Below, piece by piece: positions 18,293 through 27,583 of a DNA stretch of 64,000 bases. Source of the DNA: Chloroflexota bacterium (lineage in GTDB: Bacteria; Chloroflexota; Anaerolineae; J102); NCBI GenBank assembly GCA_029782215.1, contig JAKOVD010000079.1, positions 199,884 through 263,883 on the forward strand, in the 5' to 3' direction. Under the pieces are notes generated by a model. The model did no database searches, was not told the origin of the DNA, and saw only the letters and a list, made by a program, of their open reading frames with translations. Made by a program: the position numbers and the translations under genes. The stretch's first letter is position 1, and each line of letters starts with the position of its first letter.

Positions 18293-18355
18293 TTGACAGG
18301 AAATGGACAGATGACTATGATGGGGTCGTTAGCACTCTTGACCTGAGAGTGCTAA
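18293..18355 (+). promoter_or_regulatory. groESL promoter with CIRCE operator
   Basis: TTGACA (18293-18298), a 17-base spacer and TATGAT (18316-18321) form a near-consensus housekeeping promoter. The expected start near 18328 falls at the left edge of a perfect CIRCE element, TTAGCACTC-N9-GAGTGCTAA (18329-18355). CIRCE is the binding site of the HrcA repressor, so groESL should be heat-induced by release of HrcA. hrcA itself is not in this window. Confidence 0.95.
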
Positions 18356-18445
18356 CGTTGTGTAGGACCAGGGGGTGATCGCTAACGTCGCCCTCCACAA
18401 CCAGTCAATCCACTATTCCTATATTTGTCTGGAGGTTTCCATCCC

Positions 18446-18736
18446 ATGAAGCTGCGACCGTTGGGCGACCGCGTGGTCGTCCTCCCCACCGAGAAGGAAT
18501 CCCGCACGCCGTCTGGCATCGTGCTCCCCGAATCTGCCAAAGAGAAGCCGCAGGAAGGCCGTGTCATCGCCATCGGCAACGGCAACCGCGACGACAAGGG
18601 CGAGCGCATCCCGTTGGATCTCAAAGTTGACGATGTGGTGCTCTACGCCAAGTACGCCGGCACCGAGGTCAAGATCGACGACAACAAGTACCTGATCCTG
18701 CGCGAGAGCGACATCCTCGCCATCGTCGAATCCTGA
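18446..18736 (+). CDS. groES: Co-chaperonin GroES (Hsp10)
   Basis: 96 residues from the ATG at 18446, preceded by GGAGG 10 bases upstream; an upstream TTG in the same frame is not needed. [19 protein letters not shown] is the standard GroES N-terminus. The mobile loop ([21 protein letters not shown]) and the [19 protein letters not shown] end are typical. It forms the heptameric lid of the GroEL cage. It is cotranscribed with groEL 58 bases downstream under CIRCE control. Confidence 0.98.
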   Translation: MKLRPLGDRVVVLPTEKESRTPSGIVLPESAKEKPQEGRVIAIGNGNRDDKGERIPLDLKVDDVVLYAKYAGTEVKIDDNKYLILRESDILAIVES

Positions 18737-18791
18737 CATCTTCCCCACCTCCTGCCCCAATCCCTTTTCAATCGCTAAAGAAGGAACCTGA

Positions 18792-20447
<1,656 letters not shown>

Positions 20448-20474
20448 GTCCAGCCCCATCTGCGTACGCATGTG

Positions 20475-20538
20475 CGGCGCATCCGGCAAACGTCGTTCGT
20501 CAACGAACGTCGTTCGCTGGGTGCGCCGTACTTTTTTA
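20475..20538 (+). terminator. Rho-independent terminator of groESL
   Basis: CGGCGCATCC (20475-20484) pairs with GGGTGCGCCG (20519-20528), one G-U included. The inner part folds into CGTTCG-TCAA-CGAACG. A six-T tract (20532-20537) follows at once. The T-tract overlaps the stop end of the converging minus-strand memo gene. Confidence 0.9.
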
Positions 20539-21753
20539 TCCGAACAGCACCCCGCACACCGAGACGACCGAGGTGTTGTGGTCGTCGGCCGGGCAGACCG
20601 CATAGCCAGCTCGCTGCCCTTCCACCGGCCCCAACAGCTTGAGCGTCAGGTAGAAGGGCGAAACGCCGCACACGTTGTTCCGGTCTTCGGTGCGCTGGAT
20701 GAAGCGCCAGAACCCCTCGGCATCCCCGGCGCACAGGTGCCCGATAAGCTCTTCGTCGTGGGTCGCCAGGTCCGCCCGTTCGACGATGCCCACAGGCTCG
20801 CCTCCGAAGGCCGGGCCGATATGCGCAAGGTCGCCGGATGCGACGTAGAGCGTGCGTCGGCCCGTGGTGAGGTGGGCGAGTTCGCGTAGCAATACGGCAA
20901 AGGCGGGGTCCTGGTCGGGCGAGCTGCCCTCCCCGGCCAGCAGGGGCTGGAAGGACCCGACCAGGATCGGGACCACCGGCACGGCCTGGCCCTGGCGCAT
21001 GTGATGGAGCCACACGGCCACCAGCTCGATCGCGTGCTCGCGGCGGTGATAGAGCTCCCCGGCAAACGCCCTGGCGGGGTCGAGGGCCGTGGCCAAAGCG
21101 TCCACGATCCCAAGCTCCGTCGGCAGCACCCCGTAGGGCGTGGCATAGCTCTGGCGGGTCAGCGTGACCGGGTTGAAGCCGCCGTAGTGATCGGTCCCCA
21201 GGATGACCACCAGCTCCGCCGCCTGGGCCATGGCCGCTGCCTGTTTCCAGACGCGGGCATAGACCTTGTGGCCTCGCTGGTAGTCGATGTGCGGGCTGAT
21301 CAGCGCCCGGCCCCCCGCAGGCAGCGGCGCCACCGGCCCCACTTCTTCCAGGTAGCGGTCGAATTGCAGGCGCAGCGCCTCCGCATCGGCGGGGTAGCCG
21401 GCGCCGGCGATGGTGGCCGGCCGCGCGGGCAGCGAACGAAACGACCGGATGGCGGCTTCCAGGGCCTGCGCCGAGCGCTCGTTTTCGAGGAAGAGCGCCT
21501 CGTCCAGCGCCAGCAGCAGGTCGTCCACCACCGCCTGTTCGATGCGCAGCCCGTAGTCACGGACCAGGATGGCCGCCATGTCGCCGGCCTCGTGCCTGCC
21601 GTCGCAGAGCATGAGCGCCGCCCCGAGCGCCCGCGGCAGGATCAGGTAGCGGTCCGAGAGCTGCAGCGGGTCCTGCACGACCAGTGAGGGCCGCCGCTGG
21701 TGCATGGTGAAGTTGATATCGAGATGGCGGAGTTTGGGGAGCATGGTGGGCAT
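20536..21753 (-). CDS. MEMO1-family protein (AmmeMemoRadiSam protein B-like) with an N-terminal extension
   Basis: 405 residues. The C-terminal ~270 residues are a MEMO domain: ALISPHIDYQRGHKVYARVW, ILGTDHYGGFNPVTLT, REHAIELVAVWLHHM, VASGDLAHIGPAFGG and CGVSPFYLTLKLL. The His residues and Asp match the extradiol-dioxygenase-like metal site of this fold. The N-terminal ~130 residues (DRYLILPRALGAALMLCDGRHE...) look like a small helical or winged-helix PqqD-like domain. It begins 9 bases after the sulP stop, so the two form an operon. The usual AMMECR1 and radical-SAM partners are not next to it. Biochemical role is unknown. Confidence 0.85.
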   Translation of the reverse strand: MPTMLPKLRHLDINFTMHQRRPSLVVQDPLQLSDRYLILPRALGAALMLCDGRHEAGDMAAILVRDYGLRIEQAVVDDLLLALDEALFLENERSAQALEAAIRSFRSLPARPATIAGAGYPADAEALRLQFDRYLEEVGPVAPLPAGGRALISPHIDYQRGHKVYARVWKQAAAMAQAAELVVILGTDHYGGFNPVTLTRQSYATPYGVLPTELGIVDALATALDPARAFAGELYHRREHAIELVAVWLHHMRQGQAVPVVPILVGSFQPLLAGEGSSPDQDPAFAVLLRELAHLTTGRRTLYVASGDLAHIGPAFGGEPVGIVERADLATHDEELIGHLCAGDAEGFWRFIQRTEDRNNVCGVSPFYLTLKLLGPVEGQRAGYAVCPADDHNTSVVSVCGVLFG

Positions 21754-21762
21754 GGAGTCTGG

Positions 21763-23436
21763 CTACGCGGCCGCGGTCTCGGCGCCGCAGAAAGCGCAAC
21801 CGCGGCGTTCGGCCTCGACGATGGCCTGGTCGGAGCTCCAGAAGACGTTTGCCTCGCCGATGTCATGGATCTGGCCTCCGCGCACCAGCATCTGGTGCAC
21901 CTGGGGAGCCAGGCCGGTCAGCATCAGGGTGCCGCCGATCTGGTGGAGCCGCTCCTGCAGGTGGGTCAGGGCGAAGAGGCCGGAGGTGTCGATCAACGGC
22001 ACCCCACGCATCGACAGGATCAGGGCATGCGTGTCTTCCAGGTGCGCGAAGGCTTCGTTGAATTGGCCGGTGGCGGCAAAGAAGAGGGGACCAGTGAGAT
22101 AGGCGACGCGCACGTGGCGGCAGCCGCCGGCATTCTCGATCCCGCGCTGGCGGAGCTTGTCGGGATCGACTTCCTGGACCTCGATCTGCATGCCGGCGAT
22201 CTGGTTGAGGAAGATGGCGCCGGAAAGGAAGGTGCCGATCAGGATGGCCTGGGTGAGGTCCAGGGTGATCGTGGCCAACAGTGTAATGGTAAACGCGATC
22301 ATTGCCGTTTTGAAGCGGTGGCTGAACATGTAGCGAATGGATTCCCATTCGTTCATCCGCCATGCGGTCACCATCAACACGCCCGCCAGCGCCGACAGCG
22401 GAATGCGCGACATGACCGGGGCCAGGGCGATCATCGAGAGCAGCAGGACGGAGGCATGGACCAGGCTGACCATGCGCGTCTGTCCCCCCGATTTGATGCC
22501 CACGCTGGTGCGGGCGATGGCGGCCGTGGCGGGAACACCGCCAAAGAAGGGGATGATAACGTTACCCACGCCCTGGGCGATCAGCTCCTGGTTAGCGGCC
22601 AGGCGGATGCCGGTCATGTTGCTGGCGACGGCGCCGCAGAGCAGGCTCTCGACGGCTCCCAGGGCCGTGATGGTCAGCGCCGGGGCAATGAATTCCGACA
22701 GGTGATTCCACGGGATGTTGGCGAAGGTCAGGCGATCGGCCAACAGCAGGCGCTGGGGAATTTCGCCGATCACGGGAATCTGCCAGCCCAGCAGGATGGT
22801 GATGAGCGTGGCCGCGATGATGCCGAGCAGGGATGCCGGGAAGCGTGCATTCCACTTCTTGGGCCAGAAGATCATGGCCAGGATGACCAGCAGGCCGATG
22901 GCAAGGGCGTGCCAGTCGACGGTGAAGGGAACCCGGAAATAGCCCAGCAGCTTGGCTGCCGCTGAATCGGCGCCGGGGGTCTTGATGCCCAACAGGTTGT
23001 CGATCTGGCCGATGGCGATGATCAGGGCAATCCCGGAGGTGAAGCCCGTGATGACGGGCGAAGGCACAAAGGCGATGAAGCGCCCCAGCCGCAGCAGGCC
23101 AATGATCAGCAGGAGGATGCCGGCCATGGCGCCGGCAATCCAGATGCCTGGCAGCCCGTAGCGCTGGGCCAGCACGATGAGAACGGCGCTCATGGCCCCG
23201 GTGGGTCCTGAGATCTGGTAGGGTGCGCCGGCAAGCGCGCCGATGATGAAGCCGGCGAGAATGGCGGTGACCAGGCCGGCCGCCGCCGAGGCGCCGGAGG
23301 CGACGCCGAAGGCCAGGGCCAGGGGCAGCGCCACGGCTGCCACGGTGATGCCCGCCAGCAGGTCACGGCGGAAGATGGTGGTCGTGTAGGCGCCGAATTC
23401 CTCGCGCCACAGTTCCAGCAGCGATTTGTGATGCAT
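21763..23436 (-). CDS. SulP-family anion permease with C-terminal STAS domain
   Basis: 557 residues. It starts with a cytosolic segment, then the SulP core with FRRDLLAGITVAAVALPLALAF and GAPYQISGPTGAMSAVLI (the conserved substrate-loop motif). About 10-14 membrane helices follow. The C-terminal STAS domain contains LILSMRGVPLIDTSGLFAL, where Asp-Thr-Ser marks the conserved loop. SulP proteins move sulfate, bicarbonate or dicarboxylates with Na+ or H+; the substrate here cannot be fixed. It is the first gene of a two-gene minus-strand operon with memo. Confidence 0.93.
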   Translation of the reverse strand: MHHKSLLELWREEFGAYTTTIFRRDLLAGITVAAVALPLALAFGVASGASAAAGLVTAILAGFIIGALAGAPYQISGPTGAMSAVLIVLAQRYGLPGIWIAGAMAGILLLIIGLLRLGRFIAFVPSPVITGFTSGIALIIAIGQIDNLLGIKTPGADSAAAKLLGYFRVPFTVDWHALAIGLLVILAMIFWPKKWNARFPASLLGIIAATLITILLGWQIPVIGEIPQRLLLADRLTFANIPWNHLSEFIAPALTITALGAVESLLCGAVASNMTGIRLAANQELIAQGVGNVIIPFFGGVPATAAIARTSVGIKSGGQTRMVSLVHASVLLLSMIALAPVMSRIPLSALAGVLMVTAWRMNEWESIRYMFSHRFKTAMIAFTITLLATITLDLTQAILIGTFLSGAIFLNQIAGMQIEVQEVDPDKLRQRGIENAGGCRHVRVAYLTGPLFFAATGQFNEAFAHLEDTHALILSMRGVPLIDTSGLFALTHLQERLHQIGGTLMLTGLAPQVHQMLVRGGQIHDIGEANVFWSSDQAIVEAERRGCAFCGAETAAA

Positions 23437-23677
23437 GATTTCTCCAGGTAGGGATGAAGCCTTGGCAGTGCGCGTCCTGTCGGCCTGCGCAGCGGCAAGT
23501 TGGAGCGTCGAAGCCTAGCACAACCCTCCCGCCAAGCACCAAGCACCACGTCTGACGTTGTGCGCCTCCGCGTGGTTCCTCAGGCCGCCACCCGTCGCCG
23601 CAACTTTTCCGCCCGCGCTGCGTAGATCGATTCAGGGCTGCAACCTCATCGCGCCCTTTCTCACAGAGGTCTCCACC

Positions 23678-24088
23678 ATGTCTTGTCTTGGCAACATCAT
23701 CTGGCTCATCTTCGGTGGACTCTTCGCCAGCATCGGCTACATCCTCGGCGGCCTGGTGATGTGCATCACCATCATCGGCATCCCCTTTGGCGTGCAGTCG
23801 ATCAAGATCGGCGTCGCCAACCTGGCGCCCTTTGGCAAGGAGGTGCTGGAAACGAGCAACCCCTGGTCGGGTCTCACTCTGCTCTTCAACATCGCCTGGG
23901 CGATCCTGTTCGGCTGGGAGATCACGCTCGTCCACCTCACCTCGGCCTTGATCCTCACCATCACCATCATCGGCATCCCCTTTGCCAAGCAGCACATCAA
24001 GCTGGTGCCGCTGGCCTTGTTCCCGTTTGGCCGGACCCTGGGTGTGGCGGCGCCGCCCGTAGAAGTCTCGGCAGTGACTCCTGCCTGA
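23678..24088 (+). CDS. YccF-domain inner-membrane protein
   Basis: 136 residues from the ATG at 23678. Two YccF modules are visible. The first contains IIWLIFGGLFASIGYILGGL followed by MCITIIGIPFGVQSIKI. The second contains NIAWAILFGWE and ILTITIIGIPFAKQHIKL. Each has the signature TIIGIPFxxQxIK. Such proteins are small polytopic membrane proteins of unknown function. The ATG is chosen because the family starts at this point; the longer frame upstream is not conserved in composition. Confidence 0.88.
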   Translation: MSCLGNIIWLIFGGLFASIGYILGGLVMCITIIGIPFGVQSIKIGVANLAPFGKEVLETSNPWSGLTLLFNIAWAILFGWEITLVHLTSALILTITIIGIPFAKQHIKLVPLALFPFGRTLGVAAPPVEVSAVTPA

Positions 24089-24110
24089 GCTTCAGGAAGC
24101 GCCCGCCGGG

Positions 24111-24587
24111 TCAGCCGCGCACGTTGATCCGGCCCACCCACTTCACCTGGCGCAGGGCGTCGTCCGTTTCCGCAGGCACGATCAGACGGACGAGGCCCTG
24201 CGCTCGCGTCAGGGGGGCGCCGTCGATGCCGTAGGCCAGCACGATCTGGCCGGTTCTGCCTGGCGCCTCCAGCTCTGCCCGCCGGAGGCGCGTCCCGAAG
24301 CCATCGCCGCTGAGGATTTCAACTTGCGACCATGTCTGACCGGGGTCAACATGGGCAGCCAGCAGATCGACCAGCCGCACGCCGGTGAAGGTGAACGGCC
24401 CGGACGTGCCGTGGCCGGTGCTGACGATGGTGCAGTCGCTCACAACCGTGACCGGCAGCCGCCGCAGGTCGGCGACGTCCAGGGTTATCTCGCCGCCGCG
24501 GACCCCGGCCAACACAAAGGATGGGTCTTCCGAGGGCGGGTTAGGATTGGGGTCGTGCTGGTGGGGGGTGAATGGATCTTCTTTCAC
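24111..24587 (-). CDS. Molybdopterin-dependent oxidoreductase-domain protein (sulfite-oxidase fold, small)
   Basis: About 158 residues if started at the GTG at 24587; an ATG at 24689 is possible but would translate a palindromic repeat as MVGATGWSSLRP, so it is not preferred. The sequence VLAGVRGGEITLDVADLRRL, VVSDCTIVSTGHGTSGPFTFTGVRLVDLL and YGIDGAPLTRAQGLVRLIVP matches the compact oxidoreductase molybdopterin-binding fold (conserved Cys in SDCT, C-terminal GxPL...GxxxRLIVP). Whether it binds Moco by itself is unknown. There is no signal peptide. Confidence 0.7.
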   Translation of the reverse strand: MKEDPFTPHQHDPNPNPPSEDPSFVLAGVRGGEITLDVADLRRLPVTVVSDCTIVSTGHGTSGPFTFTGVRLVDLLAAHVDPGQTWSQVEILSGDGFGTRLRRAELEAPGRTGQIVLAYGIDGAPLTRAQGLVRLIVPAETDDALRQVKWVGRINVRG

Positions 24588-24631
24588 TGTCGTATGATTG
24601 GTGATGATATCATCGAAGTTCGGGATTGGCC

Positions 24632-24659
24632 GTAGGGACGACCAGCCGGTCGCCCCTAC
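24632..24659. repeat. GTAG-headed palindromic REP element (copy upstream of RAYT)
   Basis: A 28-nt near-palindrome starts GTAGGGACGACC and ends GGTCGCCCCTAC. It lies 28 bases before the start of the transposase-like gene. It differs from the copy at 24970 at two positions. Confidence 0.85.
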
Positions 24660-24687
24660 CATTGCCGAATCCGCCAATGCTCCCGTC

Positions 24688-25005
24688 ATGAATCGATTGT
24701 CTGACCACCATCACCGCCATACCATTCGTCTGCCCTGGCACGACTATACACATGCGGGTGGCTATTTCGTGACATTGGTCACCTACAAGCGGGAGTGCCT
24801 GTTTGGGGAAGTAGCTGATGGCGTGATGCGCTTGTCGGCGCTTGGCACGGTTGCGCAGGAAGAGTGGTTCCGGTCGGCGGAAGTCAGGCAAGAAATTCGC
24901 CTGTATTCGGATGAATTCGTGGTCATGCCCAACCATATACATGGGATCATATGGATGGTAGGTGATGTTGTAGGGGCGACCGGCCGGTCGCCCCTACGGT
25001 TATGA
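24688..25005 (+). pseudogene. Truncated REP-associated tyrosine transposase (RAYT, IS200-like Y1)
   Basis: 105 residues. It has the RAYT start (RLPWHDYTHAGGYFVTLVTY), the middle region (LGTVAQEEWFRS) and the HUH metal-binding motif in FVVMPNHIHGIIWM. The frame then runs into a perfect REP palindrome, read as VGATGRSPL, and stops. Full RAYT proteins are about 150-200 residues and carry the catalytic Tyr after the HUH motif; that part is missing. The gene is flanked 5' and interrupted 3' by REP elements with the GTAG head that RAYTs recognise in enterobacteria. It is probably inactive. Confidence 0.85.
24970..24997. repeat. Perfect 28-nt GTAG-headed palindrome (REP) inside the RAYT 3' end
   Basis: A perfect palindrome, GTAGGGGCGACCGG followed by CCGGTCGCCCCTAC. 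It is translated in frame as the last residues of the truncated RAYT. The core is symmetric, so it can form a full hairpin on both strands. Confidence 0.9.
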
Positions 25006-25021
25006 GAAGAATCCCGTCGCG

Positions 25022-25321
25022 TTATGTGTTCGGCACCAGGTGCCTGACGCTGCCCCCCTGTTCTTCAGCCAGGCGTGCAGCCAGCAGCGAACGATGGCAG
25101 GCCGCAGGTTCGCCCTCGACGCAGAACAACGCTACCACCCGGGCCTCGGGTCCGAGCTCCTTCAGGAAAAGGGCGCTGTCAAACCTGGCCAGGACCTCGC
25201 GGGTATAGGCTTCGACAAAGGTAGAGCTCAGGACAGAGCGCTGGCGTCTGGCCGTCCTGGTCGCCTTGTCTGCCTGCGCCTGTCCTTCCCGGATGGTGGC
25301 GGCTCGCCGGCTCTGCCGCCG
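25022..25321 (-). pseudogene. C-terminal remnant of a DUF488-family protein
   Basis: Translating the minus strand just past the hyuA stop, in the same frame, gives 99 codons without ATG or GTG. They include EVLARFDSALFLKELGP, then ARVVALFCVEGEPAACHRSL and LAARLAEEQGGSVRHLVPN. The block CVEGEPAACHRSLLA-x-RL is the signature of DUF488 proteins (usual form CxExDPxxCHR). The N-terminal part of a DUF488 protein is missing and the preceding residues are Arg/Gln-rich, so this is most likely a truncated relic rather than a working gene. Confidence 0.6.
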
Positions 25322-27355
25322 CTACGCCAGGGTCACCACCAGGTTCCCCCAGGGATCGACTTCGGCGGCGTCGCCGGCCGCGAGCAGGATCGTTGTGTCG
25401 GGCTGCACCACAAGCGCCGGGCCGCTGAGGCGGTGACCCGGCCGCAGGCGCCCACCGTCGTACAGAGGCGCCTGGACTGCCGTGCCGTTGGACTGCACGA
25501 CCCGGCGCTGGCCGAGCAGCGCCAGCGTGGGATCGGATGGGCCTGGGTTGACCCTGGTCAGCGAGGGTGGATCGACCTTGCCGACGCCGCGCACCCGCAC
25601 GTTGACGATCTCGATGGGCGCCTCCGGGTCACTGTGTCCGTACAGACGCTCGTGGCCGGCGTGAAAAGCGGCGAGAAAGCCATCCGTGAACGGGATCGTC
25701 AGCTCGTAGGACTGGCCCCGGTAGCGCATGTCGAGCTGGGGATAGAGCTCGATGCGGCTGGCCGGCACACCATCCGCCAACAGTCCTGACCGGCAGCGAT
25801 CCATCAGGGGGGCCAACAGCCGTTCGAGTTCGACGCTCACTGTTCTGTCACTCTGAGCGGAGCGAAGGGTCTCAGGATAGTAGGAGAGCATGACGGTCTG
25901 GACATCGTCCTTGACCACGTCTGCGACCAGCATGCCGAAGGCAGAGAGCACCGCGGCGGTCGGGGGGATGAGGACCCGCCGCATGCCCAGGCTGCGGGCC
26001 AGGTCGCAGGCGTGGAGCCCGCCGGCGCCCCCGAAGGAAACCAGCGTGAAGTCAGCGGGGTCGTAGCCGCGCTCGACGGAGATCACGCGCAGCGCCCTTT
26101 CCATGTGGGCGTTGGCGATCTGCACGACGCCCAGCGCCGCTGCTTCACCTGCCGAGAGTCCGTCCTGCGCCCGCACGCCCGCCTGCCGGGCCAATGCGTC
26201 CAGGGCCGCAGCGCCAGCTTCGGTATCCAGGGGCATCTGCCCGCCCAGGAAATGCTCGGCGGGCAGGCGGCCGAGCACCAGGTTGGCATCGGTGACCGTG
26301 GTCAGGACGCCGCCGCGGCCGTAGCAGGCGGGTCCGGGATCGGCGCCCGCGCTCTGGGGCCCCACCTGCAGGGCGCCGCCCACATCGATGCCCGCAAGCG
26401 AACCGCCGCCAGCGCCGACCGTGTGGATGTCGATGACCGGAACGCCGATCGGCAGGCCGCCGATCTCGGCCTCGCTGGTCACGCGGATGTCGCCGTCGAG
26501 CAGGGAGACGTCGGTGGAGGTGCCGCCCATGTCAAAGGTGAGGACGCGGTCGTAACCGGCTATCCTGGCGACCTGCAGCGCCCCCACGGCGCCGCCGGCA
26601 GGGCCGGAGAGGATGCAGCGCACCGCCTGCCGCCTGGCCGCGCCGGCCGAGAGGCTGCCGCCGTTGGACTGCATGATGCGCAGATGCGCGCCCAGCCGCC
26701 CGGCCAGCCGGCCAATGTACCGGTCCATGACCGGTGAGACATAGGCGTTGATGGCGGTGGTGCTGGCGCGCTCGTATTCGCGAAAAGCGGGCAGAATGTC
26801 GCTGGAGATGGAGACGTCGATGCCCGCTGCGGACAGGGGGGCGGCAATCGCCTGTTCGTGCTCGGGGTGGAGGAACGAGAAGAGCAGACAGACGGCCACG
26901 GCTTCGACGCCTTCTGCCCGCAGCTTTGCCACAAGCGCCGGCAGCTCATCGGCGGCCAACGGCATGAGCACATGGCCGCGGTGATCGACGCGTTCGTTCA
27001 CTTCAAAACAGCGTTCGGGCGGGATCAGGGGCGCCGGTCGACCGGCGCCAAAGTCGTGAAGATGGCTGCGGTTCTGCCTGCCGATCGTGAGCAGATCACG
27101 AAAGCCCGCTGTGGCCACAAACGCCGTACGCGCGCCCTTGCGCTCGAGCAGGGCATTGGTGGCGACGGTGGACCCGTGCACGATGGACAGGGGGACGGGA
27201 CCGTCCCCGTGCAGCAAATGGGACAACCCGGCAAACACAGCGTGAGCCGGGTCGTCGGGTGTGGAGAGGAGTTTGTGCGTTTGGAGTTCACCGCCGGCTT
27301 CGTCGCAGAGGACGAAGTCCGTGAACGTGCCGCCAATATCGATGCCGAGGCGCAT
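25322..27355 (-). CDS. Hydantoinase/oxoprolinase A subunit family protein (HyuA-like)
   Basis: 677 residues from the ATG at 27355. MRLGIDIGGTFTDFVLCDEA is the ASKHA ATP-binding start. VLTFDMGGTSTDVSLLDG is the second phosphate motif, and VISVERGYDPADFTLVSFGGAGG completes the family pattern. HyuA proteins work with a HyuB subunit in ATP-dependent opening of hydantoin, oxoproline or acetone-type substrates. No hyuB is adjacent, which is unusual. A dispersed repeat (25846-25876) is read in frame as ETLRSAQSDRTV near residue 500. The upstream region carries short tandem repeats and a GTAGGGGCG palindrome. Confidence 0.88.
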   Translation of the reverse strand: MRLGIDIGGTFTDFVLCDEAGGELQTHKLLSTPDDPAHAVFAGLSHLLHGDGPVPLSIVHGSTVATNALLERKGARTAFVATAGFRDLLTIGRQNRSHLHDFGAGRPAPLIPPERCFEVNERVDHRGHVLMPLAADELPALVAKLRAEGVEAVAVCLLFSFLHPEHEQAIAAPLSAAGIDVSISSDILPAFREYERASTTAINAYVSPVMDRYIGRLAGRLGAHLRIMQSNGGSLSAGAARRQAVRCILSGPAGGAVGALQVARIAGYDRVLTFDMGGTSTDVSLLDGDIRVTSEAEIGGLPIGVPVIDIHTVGAGGGSLAGIDVGGALQVGPQSAGADPGPACYGRGGVLTTVTDANLVLGRLPAEHFLGGQMPLDTEAGAAALDALARQAGVRAQDGLSAGEAAALGVVQIANAHMERALRVISVERGYDPADFTLVSFGGAGGLHACDLARSLGMRRVLIPPTAAVLSAFGMLVADVVKDDVQTVMLSYYPETLRSAQSDRTVSVELERLLAPLMDRCRSGLLADGVPASRIELYPQLDMRYRGQSYELTIPFTDGFLAAFHAGHERLYGHSDPEAPIEIVNVRVRGVGKVDPPSLTRVNPGPSDPTLALLGQRRVVQSNGTAVQAPLYDGGRLRPGHRLSGPALVVQPDTTILLAAGDAAEVDPWGNLVVTLA
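25846..25876 (-). repeat. Dispersed CACTCTGAGCGGAGCGAAGG-type repeat within hyuA
   Basis: On the plus strand the stretch TGTCACTCTGAGCGGAGCG followed by AAGGGTCTCAGG is the kind of intergenic repeat found in many copies in diverse bacterial genomes. Here it lies inside hyuA and keeps the frame. A related GTCACTGCGA...GAAGCAG unit occurs twice at 54093 and 54179. Confidence 0.65.
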
Positions 27356-27434
27356 GGGGGTAGCAGATAGCAGGTGGCAGACAGCAGCTAGCAGAGAGCG
27401 GGTGGGGTGGCGTAGGGGCGAGGTTTCCTCGCCC
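27356..27434 (-). repeat. Short tandem repeats plus a GTAGGGGCG palindrome upstream of hyuA
   Basis: Directly 5' of the hyuA start lies a run of imperfect (G)TAGCAGA / GGTGGCAGA / CAGCAG units (27360-27395). It is followed by a GTAGGGGCG-headed palindrome (27412-27434, GGGCGAGG-TTT-CCTCGCCC). The first run has the same motif (reverse complement of TATCTGC) as the array at 14020. Confidence 0.7.
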
Positions 27435-27499
27435 ACGTGTCTTCTTGCCCGCGGCGCGTACGGGGCAATTCTACCTTAGGTCGCGATCGCCGCCGCCTT

Positions 27500-27529
27500 T
27501 TGACACCAGCGCACCCATCCCGCTACGAT
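27500..27529 (+). promoter_or_regulatory. Probable sigma-70-type promoter of the dehydrogenase gene
   Basis: TTGACA (27500-27505), an 18-base spacer and TACGAT (27524-27529) lie 55 bases before the start at 27584. The SD GAGGAGA follows. Confidence 0.55.
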
Positions 27530-27583
27530 AACCTGGCGCCGGCCTGCGGCTGCGCCAGTCTTCAGCGAGGAGAACTCAGTCAC

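Noticed and set aside
24588..24689. Longer N-terminus for the molybdopterin-domain protein starting at the ATG at 24689
   Set aside because: It would translate the REP palindrome (VGATGWSSLRP) and a non-conserved stretch; the GTG at 24587 fits the domain better, though still uncertain.
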